A stretch of DNA of 64,000 bases from an uncultured Acidobacteriota bacterium (GCA_902826685.1 CADEFT010000005.1:124001-188000); one strand, 5' to 3'. Positions 8,637 through 17,581 are shown, counted from the first letter of the stretch. Numbers and translations: made by a program. Notes: generated by a model from the letters alone, not told the origin.

Positions 8637-11600
8637 ATGCAACATAAGAGCGACCTCGATATCGCACGGACGACGCACAACACGGCGCGGTTCTTCGTCG
8701 AGCAGAGGCACGTGGCATGGGTGCTTCTGTTTGGAACCGTCGTCTGGGGCGTTTACGGCTTCTGGCAGATGCCCCAGCGCAAAGATCCGGATATTCCGGT
8801 TCGGGAGGCGATGGCGATTGTGCCGTGGTCTGGAATGCCCGCGGAAAAGATCGAACAGCTTGTCACCAAGCGAGTGGAGTCGGCGGTCGCCCAGAACACG
8901 AAGGTCATCGAAATCCGCTCGGTCAGCCGCACGGGATCGGCCTTCATCTATATGAAGCTCGATGAACGGGTCGGCGAAACCAGCAAGGAATTCGATGACA
9001 TCAAGATGAAGCTGGACGGGGTCATCGATCTTCCGGAAGGTGCCGGTCCCATCGATTTCGTGAAGGACTTCGGAGATACGGCGGCGCTGATGTTGACCGT
9101 TGCCGGGCCGCGTGCCGGAGATGTGGACCTTGATATCCGAAGCCGGGATATGCACGAGGCGATAATCCGGGTTCGCGGCGGCGCCCAAGGCAGATTCTCG
9201 CTCGTCGTGGCCTTTCCCCGATCCCTCGATAACGGCAGTTCCCGCCGCCTCGCCGATCAGGTGCGGAAAGGATTTCTGAAGCAACCCGGGTTTGAAGATC
9301 TGAAGATTGTGGAAGGACCGGGATTCGTGGGCCTCGACGGGCGCTCCTCCAAAAGCGACCAAGAGATTCTTGCGTTGTTGGACCGGTTCGCCGGCGAACA
9401 CGCGCTGGGACCCGAACTGCATCCTGACACCTGGCGGCCGTTCATCGTGCGGGATCCATCCGGAATTCGAAAGGCCATGGATGGGGTGGCTGGCGACAAA
9501 TACAGCTACCGCGAACTGGACATCTTAACCGAACAGATCGAAAAAAGTCTGAAGACGATTCCGCAGGTGTCGAAGGTGAGCCGGTCCGGGCTCGTGTCCG
9601 AGAGGGTCGAACTGCTTTACTCGCAGGAACGGCTGGCTTCCCACGGAATCTCCGCGAACATGTTGAAGCAGGCCCTCAGCGCACGCAATATTTCCATGCC
9701 GGGCGGTATCGTCAATGCCGGAGGACGCAATCTGCCTGTCGCGCCGAGCGGCGAATTTCAATCGGAGCGGGAAATCGGCGATGTGCTGGTGATGCCCGGC
9801 GCAGGCGGACGTCCGGCTTACGTGCGTGACCTGGTGGAAGTGTCGCGCGGCTACACGACTCCTGCCACCTTCCTGCACTACTACACGTGGCGCGACAGTG
9901 AGGGGAACTGGCCGCGATCGCGCGCGATCACGCTCGATATCCAGATGCGTTCAGGGGAGCATATCGGAGTGTTCGGCACGGCCGTTGACCGCAATCTCGC
10001 GGATCTCAGAAAGCGCCTGCCCGCCGACGTGGTAATGGCGCGAACCTCCGATCAACCGCTTCAGGTCGCCGAGAATGTGGAACTATTCATGAGCAGCCTC
10101 TGGGAAGCGATCGTGTTGGTGGTGCTTGTGTCGTTGATCGGTTTTTGGGAGTGGCGCTCGGCGGCGCTGATGGCCGTTTCGATCCCCATTACGCTGGCGA
10201 TGACGTTCGGAATGATGCAGATCATGGGCGTCGATATCCAGCAGGTCTCAGTTGCCAGTTTGATCATCGCGCTTGGCCTGTTGGTGGATGATCCAGTCGT
10301 TGCGGGCGACGCGATAAAACGCGATCTGGCGGCCGGCCATCCTCGCGCCCTGGCGGCGTGGCTGGGCCCGACGAAGCTGGCCCACGCGATCCTTTACGCG
10401 ACCATCACCAATATCGTGGCGTATCTGCCGTTCCTTCTTCTGACGGGAGACACCGGCAGGTTCATTTACACGCTTCCGGTTGTCATCACGTGCTCGCTGG
10501 TGGCGTCGCGCCTGGTTTCGATGACGTTCATTCCACTGCTCGGTTTCTATCTGCTGCGGGGTAAGGCTGAACCAACCGCCGCTGAGCGCCGGACCCGCGG
10601 CTTCGCGGCCTTGTACTACCGTTTGGGTGGCTGGGCCATTGACAACCGCTGGAAAACGTTGGCGGGTTCGTTTGCCGTTCTGGCACTCGGTTTGTATTTC
10701 GGCTCCAGGCTCAAACCACAATTCTTTCCTCAGGACCTGCAGTATCTTGCTTACATCGACGTGTGGTTACCGGAGGACGCACCTCTTTCCGCCACGCAGG
10801 ATACAACGCGGCGAGCCGAAGAGCTGATTCTCCGGCAGGCTGGGGCGGGAGTCCTGGAGTCGGTGACATCCTGGATCGGCGGCGGCGGACCCCGCTTCTG
10901 GTTCTCGGCGGCGCCGGAACCTCGCCAGCTCAATTACGCGCAGATCCTGATCAAGGTGAGCGATAAACACCACACGCGCCACCTTCTTCCTGAGCTGCAG
11001 CGGGTTCTTTCAGAGAACGTGCCCAATGCGCGAATCGACGTGCGGGCGCTCGAAACCGGCGCTCCCGTCGGGATCCCGGTTTCCATCCGGCTGTCGGGCG
11101 ATGATCTGCCGGCGCTGCGCGCGCAAGCCGGGCAACTGAAGCAGATCCTCCGGGAATCGCCTCTTTCGGCCCGGGTACGTGACGACTGGGGAGAAGAGAC
11201 CCTGGCGGTCCGAATTCAGGTGGATGCCGATCGCGCGAACCTAGCCGGAATTTCCAATCAGGACGTAGCGGCTGCCTCGCTAGCCGCCTTCAACGGGGTG
11301 TCTCTCGCCACCTTGCGTGAAGGAGACAAGAATATACCGGTCGTTGCCCGGCTCCGCCTCGAAGAACGTTCGCAGGTCGCTGAGTTTGACAATCTATACG
11401 TCTACTCGCAGCAGCAACCTGTCGCGGTGCCGCTGAAGCAACTGGCAACGCTCTCTTACGGAATGCAACCCGCCAAACTCCGCCGCCTGGATCAGTTTCG
11501 AACGATCACGGTCTCGGCGTTTCCCGCCGAGGGCCGCCTGCCCTCTGAACTGTTGATGCAAGTCAGGCCGCGGATTACCGAACTGGAAAAGGAACTGCCT

Positions 11601-12215
11601 CCGGGAATGCGCATGGAGATCGCCGGTGAGTACAAGGAGCAGGTGAAGGGATTCAAGCAGCAGAGCGTCGTCATGACGATCTCGGTCGTGGTCATCTTCC
11701 TGGCCCTTGTGATTCAGTTCAAGCACGCCATCAAGCCGTTGATCGTGTTCGCAGCCATCCCCTACGGAATGGCTGGATCAATGGCGGCGCTCTACATCAT
11801 GGGCACCCCGTTCGGCATGATGGCATTCCTCGGCATCGCCAGACTTGTGGGTGTCATCGTCAGCCACATCATCGTGTTGTTCGATTTCATCGAGGAACGC
11901 CACGAGGCTGGGGCGCCACTGCGGGAGGCGTTGCTCGACGCGGGCATTGTCCGCCTTCGGCCAGTGCTGATCACCGTCGGCGCCACGGTCATCGCATTGT
12001 TCCCTCTGGCGGCACACGGGGGCCCGCTATGGGAGCCACTATGTTACGCCCAGATCGGGGGGCTTACGCTCTCGACGGTGATCACCCTACTGCTTGTTCC
12101 GGTAGTCTACGCGATCTTTGTCCTGGATCTGAAGTGGGTCAAATGGAACGCCCCGGTGCCGCAAGAGGCGGCGCAGGAAACACAGGCCGCCGTCCATGCG
12201 GGCGCTGCCGCCTGA
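8637..12215 (+). CDS. RND-family efflux transporter permease subunit
   Basis: An inner-membrane proton-driven exporter of 1192 residues, longer than the roughly 1050 of AcrB. After the first membrane segment comes the porter domain (PQRKDPDIPVREAM). The paired aspartates of the proton relay in TM4 are present in GLLVDDPVVAGD near 551-552. TM10 reads ARLVGVIVSHIIVLFDF, with S-H where many relatives have N-N. The extra length lies mostly at about residues 175-290 of the porter region (block RFSLVVAFPRSLDNG to SGIRKAMDGVAGD), an apparent insertion. It is the last gene of the operon and has a Shine-Dalgarno AGGAGC. Substrate is unknown. Confidence 0.93.
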   Translation: MQHKSDLDIARTTHNTARFFVEQRHVAWVLLFGTVVWGVYGFWQMPQRKDPDIPVREAMAIVPWSGMPAEKIEQLVTKRVESAVAQNTKVIEIRSVSRTGSAFIYMKLDERVGETSKEFDDIKMKLDGVIDLPEGAGPIDFVKDFGDTAALMLTVAGPRAGDVDLDIRSRDMHEAIIRVRGGAQGRFSLVVAFPRSLDNGSSRRLADQVRKGFLKQPGFEDLKIVEGPGFVGLDGRSSKSDQEILALLDRFAGEHALGPELHPDTWRPFIVRDPSGIRKAMDGVAGDKYSYRELDILTEQIEKSLKTIPQVSKVSRSGLVSERVELLYSQERLASHGISANMLKQALSARNISMPGGIVNAGGRNLPVAPSGEFQSEREIGDVLVMPGAGGRPAYVRDLVEVSRGYTTPATFLHYYTWRDSEGNWPRSRAITLDIQMRSGEHIGVFGTAVDRNLADLRKRLPADVVMARTSDQPLQVAENVELFMSSLWEAIVLVVLVSLIGFWEWRSAALMAVSIPITLAMTFGMMQIMGVDIQQVSVASLIIALGLLVDDPVVAGDAIKRDLAAGHPRALAAWLGPTKLAHAILYATITNIVAYLPFLLLTGDTGRFIYTLPVVITCSLVASRLVSMTFIPLLGFYLLRGKAEPTAAERRTRGFAALYYRLGGWAIDNRWKTLAGSFAVLALGLYFGSRLKPQFFPQDLQYLAYIDVWLPEDAPLSATQDTTRRAEELILRQAGAGVLESVTSWIGGGGPRFWFSAAPEPRQLNYAQILIKVSDKHHTRHLLPELQRVLSENVPNARIDVRALETGAPVGIPVSIRLSGDDLPALRAQAGQLKQILRESPLSARVRDDWGEETLAVRIQVDADRANLAGISNQDVAAASLAAFNGVSLATLREGDKNIPVVARLRLEERSQVAEFDNLYVYSQQQPVAVPLKQLATLSYGMQPAKLRRLDQFRTITVSAFPAEGRLPSELLMQVRPRITELEKELPPGMRMEIAGEYKEQVKGFKQQSVVMTISVVVIFLALVIQFKHAIKPLIVFAAIPYGMAGSMAALYIMGTPFGMMAFLGIARLVGVIVSHIIVLFDFIEERHEAGAPLREALLDAGIVRLRPVLITVGATVIALFPLAAHGGPLWEPLCYAQIGGLTLSTVITLLLVPVVYAIFVLDLKWVKWNAPVPQEAAQETQAAVHAGAAA

Positions 12216-12370
12216 GACTAAGAAAGTAGATCCGCAACGGCTTTCGCCACGGAGACAGGCGTTCGGCGACGTCTCGTACCGTATGACACTCAAAAATCTG
12301 CGGCGATTCCGGCACTCTGAGGCTGTAGTGATCCACGAAGATCCTCGCGACCACAAACGGCGAAAGTAAC

Positions 12371-12411
12371 TGAACGACCGATGGAGGTCCCACAGGCACA
12401 ACGGTCGTTCA
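12371..12411. promoter_or_regulatory. 10-bp inverted repeat before the tyrosinase gene
   Basis: TGAACGACCG is repeated inverted as CGGTCGTTCA across a 21-base loop, ending 34 bases before the tyrosinase ATG. There is no T-run, so it is either a weak terminator for the efflux operon or a structured leader or operator for tyrosinase. The rest of the gap between the two genes (12216-12444) shows nothing recognisable. Confidence 0.5.
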
Positions 12412-12444
12412 GCTATCTTCCGCAAACCTGAAAGGAGCATTGAA

Positions 12445-13854
12445 ATGACTGACAAGACCACTAATGCGACCGATTTCAACCGCAGGCGCTTTCTGCGGCG
12501 GGCGGCGGGAGTGACAACAGCGATAGCGGCGGCCGGCAGCCTGGTCGCTTCCCGCAAGAGCGCACCCCCAAAGGGCCGATCCGCCGCTGCTGGAGCCCAC
12601 GATCATCACACGACCATCGATCGCTCGAACTTCCGTTACGCACAAGGCGATCCGGGCTATGGCGCGCGCAGACAGGCGACACAGGGGCGAATTGTTCGCA
12701 AGAGCGCGTCCGCCATGTCGGAAATTGAGATCGACCGCTTCCAGCGGGCATTCCGCTGGGCCGTCGCCAAGGGCTATTTCGATGTGTTCAACGACGAGCA
12801 CTTTGACCACTTGCGCAACCGCCAGCATAGCGCCGACGTTTTGTCTTCTACACCGCCCGAGGCGGAGGCCGGCCTGGCCCCGTCCTGGGGTTACCGGCTT
12901 CTGCCATGGCATCGCTCGTTCCTGATCGAGGCCGAGGCGATGCTGCGCGCGGCGCTGCACGATCGCAACCTCCAGGAGCAGGGTGACATGGCGGAGGCGG
13001 ATCTCGTTTTCCTGCCATATTGGGACGCCACCCACCTGCAGGACCTGCCACGCTGGGTCAGGGAATTTCTGCCCAAGGGCGGGACGGCCATAGTTCCGGA
13101 AGGCATACCACCCGGTCATGCAGCCTTTGGAAAGCCCGTCGGCTCGCGCTACGACATCGAGATTACCCGCTGGCCCGGGAGTTATCTGGTCTTCGACAAA
13201 TTGCCGCCGGCCGAGCAGATTGGCCGGGCCCTGGCGCATCCGGAGTGGCTCAATTTCTACAACGCCATCGACAACAACCTCGAGATCGTAACCGAGAATG
13301 TCGAACGCGCCAAGCGAGGCCTCGCCGGCCTGGCGGTGAAAATTCCCAGCGACCCGAACCTGCAACTCGTCCTGCAGGCTCTCGACCCGTCCTATCCGAA
13401 GGACCCGGCGTCCCAACTTGCCGTATTCAACGCGTTCCTGGCGGTCGGATTCCTGGCGTCTCTCGAAGATGCGAAGCTGTTTCCCGATGTGGTGCTGATC
13501 CGGCTGATCAAAGACGTATACTCGGCTTTTCGCTTCCAGCCGCACCTGCTTCTGCACTTCTGGGCCGGAGGTCTCAACCCCAAGAATCCGAACATTCGTG
13601 GCACCGCGTCGTACTTCAACGAATTGGTTGTTGAGCCGGCCTTCTGGATGCTCCATAACGAACTGGACCGCATCTGGTACACCTGGGAGACCACGAACAA
13701 GGGTATTCCGCCACTCACCGGCGACGACGCCGTGTTCCAACCGCTGCTCCAAGAGGAAGGCGCGTGGTACGGCGGCGGGAAGACCTATCAACTGGCAACG
13801 CTTGTCGATCACTCGGCCATTCCCTACGAGTTCGACACTTTGTTCACCGTCTAA
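12445..13854 (+). CDS. Tyrosinase-family copper protein with Tat signal
   Basis: A 469-residue type-3 copper oxidase family member. Residues 12-40 (NRRRFLRRAAGVTTAIAAAGS) form a twin-arginine signal, so the folded protein should be exported. The CuB site is complete: H367-x3-H371 in PHLLLHFWAGG and H404 in EPAFWMLHNELDRIW, the usual D-P-x-F signature with Glu for Asp. The CuA region has LPWHR (H156), but the His expected nine residues earlier is Ser (APSWGYRLLPWHR), so that site may be altered. Possible reactions are o-hydroxylation or oxidation of phenols. AAAGGAG precedes the ATG. A strong hairpin follows the gene. Confidence 0.85.
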   Translation: MTDKTTNATDFNRRRFLRRAAGVTTAIAAAGSLVASRKSAPPKGRSAAAGAHDHHTTIDRSNFRYAQGDPGYGARRQATQGRIVRKSASAMSEIEIDRFQRAFRWAVAKGYFDVFNDEHFDHLRNRQHSADVLSSTPPEAEAGLAPSWGYRLLPWHRSFLIEAEAMLRAALHDRNLQEQGDMAEADLVFLPYWDATHLQDLPRWVREFLPKGGTAIVPEGIPPGHAAFGKPVGSRYDIEITRWPGSYLVFDKLPPAEQIGRALAHPEWLNFYNAIDNNLEIVTENVERAKRGLAGLAVKIPSDPNLQLVLQALDPSYPKDPASQLAVFNAFLAVGFLASLEDAKLFPDVVLIRLIKDVYSAFRFQPHLLLHFWAGGLNPKNPNIRGTASYFNELVVEPAFWMLHNELDRIWYTWETTNKGIPPLTGDDAVFQPLLQEEGAWYGGGKTYQLATLVDHSAIPYEFDTLFTV

Positions 13855-13873
13855 CTCGAAAGAAGCCGTTTCC

Positions 13874-13899
13874 AGGGCCGTTCAAATCCGAACGGCCCT
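13874..13899 (+). terminator. Hairpin terminator after tyrosinase
   Basis: A perfect 10-bp stem (AGGGCCGTTC / GAACGGCCCT) with a 6-base loop begins 20 bases after the stop codon. No long T-run follows, but position and stability fit transcription termination. Confidence 0.7.
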
Positions 13900-13929
13900 C
13901 CATTCAACTTAACGGCTGGCATCTTTGAA

Positions 13930-14270
13930 TCGGAACCGCTCGTGATTGCCGCCGCCCGCGACCCCATGGTCGCTGTCCGGGCCTCGGGCGCGATCTCGCT
14001 GATCAAGGTCGATAAAGGCAATCTGTGGGTGCACACGTCGTTTGGTGGCGGGGATAGCTTCGAACCGGCCGTTCGCGTCAACTCCGCTCGCGCGGCGGCA
14101 AATCCTGCTGTGGTGATGCGGTCTTGCGATTCACGAGATCGTTGAACTGGGGCGAGAGTATCTTGAAATCGCCGGGCTCTGACGACGAAGGTTCGACCTG
14201 GCGCAACCCCGTGCGTGTGGCGCAGGATATCTACACCAGCGTTCCGGCGCCATCCATTCGGAGTCGAAGT
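13930..14270 (+). pseudogene. Remnant of a BNR/sialidase-like exported protein
   Basis: One frame gives RDPMVAVRASGAISLIKVD, then KGNLWVHTSFGGGDSFEPAVRVN, followed after a frameshift near 14115-14125 by LRFTRSLNWGESILKSPGSDDEGSTWRNPVRVAQDIYTSVPAP. The G-G-D-S-F and D-E-G-S-T-W blocks are Asp-box-like motifs of sialidase/BNR propellers. Two frames, no start codon with a ribosome-binding site and a very short length argue for decay. It is fused at its right end to an unrelated receptor fragment. The assignment rests on motif resemblance only. Confidence 0.5.
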
Positions 14271-14279
14271 GGATCAAGC

Positions 14280-14452
14280 CGCAGCGTGGTGCGCGACGCC
14301 AACGCTCGCGTCGGAATCGTTCCGAACGGTACCCAAGTTACCGTGAATCCCGGCGTGCTGGGCCTGGTGCCGCTCGCCAATGACCGGCCCTCAGCGACGG
14401 AACGGGCGAATTCGTGCCGGCCGCTTCTCAGGTCGCGGGCGCGGGACCACTC
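14280..14452 (+). pseudogene. Remnant of an Oar-type TonB-dependent receptor
   Basis: The translation VVRDANARVGIVPNGTQVTVNPGVLGLVPLAND, then after a one-base shift SDGTGEFVPAASQVAGAG, reads like the segment of Oar-type receptors in which the plug-proximal part gives V-N-P-x-V-x-x-x-L-x-L-Y-P-L-P-N and then G-D-G-T-G-x-F. Only about 55 residues remain, in two frames, with no start. The 57 bases from here to the SDR gene end hold nothing recognisable. Confidence 0.55.
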
Positions 14453-14509
14453 CCGTGGGTGACTCCGGCTATCCCAAATTGATGGTCAATGCCGCCGCGG
14501 AGACCGGAA

Positions 14510-15307
14510 TCAGGCGGCGAAACCCGGCGAGACCGGACCAATTGAAGATGAGCTCGCTAATGCCGACTGAGCGAGCGCCACCGCATCGGCCCCCGCTGGA
14601 AATCGAAGCTGCCTGGACGTATCGTGCGCGGCGCGCCAGACGGCGTCCGCTACATCGGCCTCGGTCGTCACCGCGGCCGGATGCGCAAAGGCAGCGAAGA
14701 CCGGCTGCGCGAACGCTGCATATGCCTCGGGAATCAGCCCTTGCATGCGTGATCCGCCGTTGCTTGCAAACCGTGTGCTCGGGCCGTGGCCCGGCTCGAC
14801 AAGTTTCACCCGCACATTGAAGAACTCAAGCTCGAGTGCGAGCGACGCGCTGAACCCTTCGATCGCCATCTTACTGGCAGTGTACACGGCCGTCAAAGGC
14901 ATCGGCGTAAGGGTCACACTCGACGTCACGTTCACCACCACGCCCGACCTCCGGGTGCGGAAGTGCGGCAGCACCGCCTGTGTCATCGCCATGGCGCCAA
15001 ACGTGTTAGTCTCAAACACCTCGCGGGTCGTCGCGATCGGCGTGGCCTCGAAGGCGCCGACGACTCCGATGCCCGCGTTGTTGACGAGGACGTCGATGGG
15101 CCCACTCGCTTCGAGCGCGGCCGCGATGCTATGCGGCTTGGTCACGTCGAGCGCCACAACGCGGAACCGGTTGGATCGGGGCAGCAGGTCTTCGTTCGGG
15201 TTCCGCATGGTGGCGATCACGTTATATCCGTGGGCGTGGAAGTGGCGCGCCGTTTCCAGGCCGTAGCCGGAGGAGCAGCCAGTAATCAGGACTGTTTTTG
15301 TGTTCAT
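14510..15307 (-). CDS. Short-chain dehydrogenase/reductase (SDR family)
   Basis: A 265-residue classical SDR oxidoreductase using NAD(P)H on an unknown carbonyl or alcohol substrate. The Rossmann motif TGCSSGYG is at 9-16, NNAG at 76-79, and the catalytic set N101, S129/S130, Y142 and K146 (YTASK) is complete. Residues VNVTSS and LVEPG also fit. It is divergent from an AraC-type regulator with 73 bases between the start codons. A sigma70-like promoter (see the entry at 15314) reads into it and its -35 box lies inside a palindrome, so the neighbouring regulator probably controls it. Confidence 0.9.
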   Translation of the reverse strand: MNTKTVLITGCSSGYGLETARHFHAHGYNVIATMRNPNEDLLPRSNRFRVVALDVTKPHSIAAALEASGPIDVLVNNAGIGVVGAFEATPIATTREVFETNTFGAMAMTQAVLPHFRTRRSGVVVNVTSSVTLTPMPLTAVYTASKMAIEGFSASLALELEFFNVRVKLVEPGHGPSTRFASNGGSRMQGLIPEAYAAFAQPVFAAFAHPAAVTTEADVADAVWRAAHDTSRQLRFPAGADAVALAQSALASSSSIGPVSPGFAA

Positions 15308-15313
15308 GTTGGT

Positions 15314-15342
15314 AAGATAAAGCAGTTCTTCCGGACTCTCAA
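15314..15342 (-). promoter_or_regulatory. Sigma70-like promoter of the SDR gene
   Basis: Read on the minus strand: -35 TTGAGA, 17 bases, -10 TATCTT. Only six bases separate the -10 box from the ATG, so transcription should start at or next to the start codon (leaderless message). No Shine-Dalgarno is present. Confidence 0.6.
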
Positions 15343-15379
15343 TAACGCGGAGTCCGGATTTCGTTTGTGAGAGTCCAGA
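15330..15379. promoter_or_regulatory. Candidate AraC-type operator
   Basis: A perfect 9-bp palindrome, TCCGGACTC (15330-15338) and GAGTCCGGA (15350-15358), with an 11-base centre. A third half-site GAGTCCAGA lies at 15371-15379, starting exactly 21 bases after the second, in the same orientation and directly before the regulator's ATG. Direct half-sites two helical turns apart are typical for AraC-family proteins. The left arm overlaps the -35 box of the SDR promoter. Confidence 0.65.
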
Positions 15380-15380
15380 T

Positions 15381-16343
15381 ATGACCGATCCGCTGGCGGA
15401 AGTGATCTCAATGCTTCAACCGCGCGCCGTGTTCTCCAGGCATATCAGCGGCTCCGGGCGCTGGGGTGTCCGCTATTCCGCCTTCGGCCACCCGAGCTTC
15501 TGCGTGGTGCTGGAAGGCACTTGCCGTCTGGCCGTCGAGGGCCACCGCCCCCTGACACTCGAGGCGGGCGACTTCGTACTCCTGCCCGCAACGCCAGGGT
15601 TCGCGATATCGAGCCTCGAACCACCGGGGCAGTTTGAGCGACTCGACCCGAAAGTGGCGTCCACCGTGCCGGGCGAGGTCCGCCGTGGCTCGCGTCGGGG
15701 GCGCCCCGACATGCGACTCCTCGGCGGCTGGTTCGCCTTCGACTCGCCCGATTCGACGTCGCTGGTAGCGCTTCTGCCACCCCTCGTGCACCTGCGCGGA
15801 ATCGAGCGGCTCTCGGTGCTGGTGCGTCTGGTCTCCGAGGAAACAAGCGAATGGAGGCCGGGCCGCGATCTGGTGCTCATTCGCCTTGTGGAAGTGCTGC
15901 TCATTGAAGCGCTGCGGTCGACGCCAGGGAAAGACGCGCCCGCGGGGCTGCTACGGGGGTTGGCCGATGCACGCCTAGCGCCGGCGATTCGGCGAATGCA
16001 CGGACAACTCGCACGTTCCTGGACAGTGGCGCAACTGGCGCGAGCGGCGGCGCTGTCCCGCTCGGCGTTCTTTGAGCGTTTCACCCGCACCATGGGCGTT
16101 CCTCCGATGGAGTATCTGCTTGGCTGGCGCATGGCCGTCGCCAAGGATTTGCTGCTTCGGAGCGACCTGGCGACCGGCGAGGTGGCGGAACGCATCGGCT
16201 ATGGCGCGGCGAGCACGTTCAGCACCGCCTTTAGCCGGCACGTGGGCCTTTCTCCAAGCCGGTACGCCGCACGGACTCCAGCTAGGGGCTTGTCCTTTCA
16301 AGGTAGTAGCAGGTTTGAGGTCCCAGGTGTGACTCGAACCTGA
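15381..16343 (+). CDS. AraC-family transcriptional regulator with cupin sensor domain
   Basis: A 320-residue regulator. Residues 1-180 form a cupin-type ligand-sensing half (HPSFCVVLEGTCRLAV, LEAGDFVLLPA). Residues about 214-298 hold the double helix-turn-helix of AraC/XylS proteins: WTVAQLARAAALSRSAFFERF and the second helix pair ATGEVAERIGYGAASTFSTAFSRHVGLSPSRYA. The final 20 residues after RYA do not belong to the family fold; they read into a degenerate tRNA T-arm sequence, which suggests that the original 3' end was replaced. It is divergently placed to the SDR gene and probably regulates it and itself. Confidence 0.9.
   Translation: MTDPLAEVISMLQPRAVFSRHISGSGRWGVRYSAFGHPSFCVVLEGTCRLAVEGHRPLTLEAGDFVLLPATPGFAISSLEPPGQFERLDPKVASTVPGEVRRGSRRGRPDMRLLGGWFAFDSPDSTSLVALLPPLVHLRGIERLSVLVRLVSEETSEWRPGRDLVLIRLVEVLLIEALRSTPGKDAPAGLLRGLADARLAPAIRRMHGQLARSWTVAQLARAAALSRSAFFERFTRTMGVPPMEYLLGWRMAVAKDLLLRSDLATGEVAERIGYGAASTFSTAFSRHVGLSPSRYAARTPARGLSFQGSSRFEVPGVTRT
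16324..16341 (-). repeat. Degenerate tRNA T-arm copy
   Basis: Eighteen bases match the T-arm region of the neighbouring tRNA-Asn (16413-16430) at 16 positions; the two mismatches destroy the T-stem pairing. No acceptor stem, D-arm or anticodon arm is present around it, so it is a scar rather than a gene. It overlaps the last codons of the AraC-type regulator. Confidence 0.5.
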
Positions 16344-16401
16344 AATCAAAGGGCTTGGCAATTTTGGACGGGCACACGGTCAATAGAAGGAATTCGAATT
16401 C

Positions 16402-16479
<78 letters not shown>

Positions 16480-16513
16480 GTGCGTGCGAAACTTCTAGTA
16501 TTACAACAAACGG

Positions 16514-17581
16514 ATGCACCATCTGTCAAACCTCAACGCCACCCGCCGCGGGTTCCTTTTCGCTCTCCCCGCGCTTGCCGCAACGCCCGCCGAATACCCC
16601 GATAAGCAGAATCTCCTCTACTACCTCGACGCGGCCGGCAACCGTCGCGAAGTCCGTTCCCGTGGCGATTGGGCCAGGCGCCGCGCCCACATCGTCGACC
16701 GTCTCGAACTCGTCATGGGTTCGTTTCGCAAGGTGCCGGGGCGGCCTTCCTACCAGATCACGGAGATGGAAAAGACTGCCGCCTACACCCGCTCGCGGCT
16801 CGTCTTTGAACCGGAGCCCGGCGACTCCGTGCCGGCTTGGCTGTTCGTTCCGTCGGGCGGGGGCGCTAGGAAGCCCGCCATGTTGTGCCTCCACCAGACC
16901 ACGCGCATCGGCAAGGACGAGCCGGCCGGTCTCGGCGGCAAGCCGAACCTACACTACGCGCGCGAACTGGCGGAGCGCGGCTACGTCACCCTGGCGCCCG
17001 ACTATCCCAATTTCGGCGACTACAAGAAAGACGTCTACGCGTCGGGCTACGCCAGCGCGACGATGAAGGGAATCGTGAATCACAGCCGCGCGGTGGACGT
17101 GCTCCACCGTCTGCCGTTCGTCGACGGCAGACGCATCGGAGTTTGCGGCCATTCGCTCGGCGGCCACAACGCACTGTTTGCCGCCGCCTTCGACACGCGT
17201 CTGAAAGCCGCCGTCACCAGTTGCGGATTCACAGCCATGCCGAAATACATGAAGGGCGACCTCACCGGCTGGAGCCACGAAGGCTACATGCCGCGCATCG
17301 CCGAACGCTACGAAAAATCCGCGCGCCTGCTGCCGTTCGATTTCCCGGAAATTCTGGGAGCCATCGCGCCGCGCGCCGTCTTTATCAACGCGCCCAAGAG
17401 CGATTCGAATTTCGAAGTCACCGGCGTCGACGATTGCGTGCGCGCCGTGCGCCCGCTATATGATCAGATTTTCCGCTCGCCCGGCCGGCTGGAAGTCCGC
17501 TACCCCGACGCGCAGCACGACTTCCCGGAACCCGTCCGCCAGGAGGCGTATGCGTTCCTCGACAAAATCCTGAAGGCCTAG
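16514..17581 (+). CDS. Exported alpha/beta hydrolase (dienelactone hydrolase/acetyl-xylan esterase type)
   Basis: A 355-residue protein starting with a Tat-like leader (TRRGFLFALPALAATPA). The core is an alpha/beta hydrolase: LCLHQTT oxyanion strand, nucleophile elbow GHSLGG (Ser near 215) and catalytic His in PDAQHDFP near 336; the acid is probably in the VTGVDD region. It is likely a secreted esterase acting on plant or microbial ester bonds; the substrate is unknown. There is no Shine-Dalgarno. A TAGTAT box at 16496-16501 lies 12 bases before the ATG. It overlaps the convergent downstream gene by four bases. Confidence 0.85.
   Translation: MHHLSNLNATRRGFLFALPALAATPAEYPDKQNLLYYLDAAGNRREVRSRGDWARRRAHIVDRLELVMGSFRKVPGRPSYQITEMEKTAAYTRSRLVFEPEPGDSVPAWLFVPSGGGARKPAMLCLHQTTRIGKDEPAGLGGKPNLHYARELAERGYVTLAPDYPNFGDYKKDVYASGYASATMKGIVNHSRAVDVLHRLPFVDGRRIGVCGHSLGGHNALFAAAFDTRLKAAVTSCGFTAMPKYMKGDLTGWSHEGYMPRIAERYEKSARLLPFDFPEILGAIAPRAVFINAPKSDSNFEVTGVDDCVRAVRPLYDQIFRSPGRLEVRYPDAQHDFPEPVRQEAYAFLDKILKA

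Noticed and set aside
16324..16380. A second tRNA gene
   Set aside because: Only a T-arm-like segment exists, with a broken stem; acceptor, D- and anticodon arms are missing.
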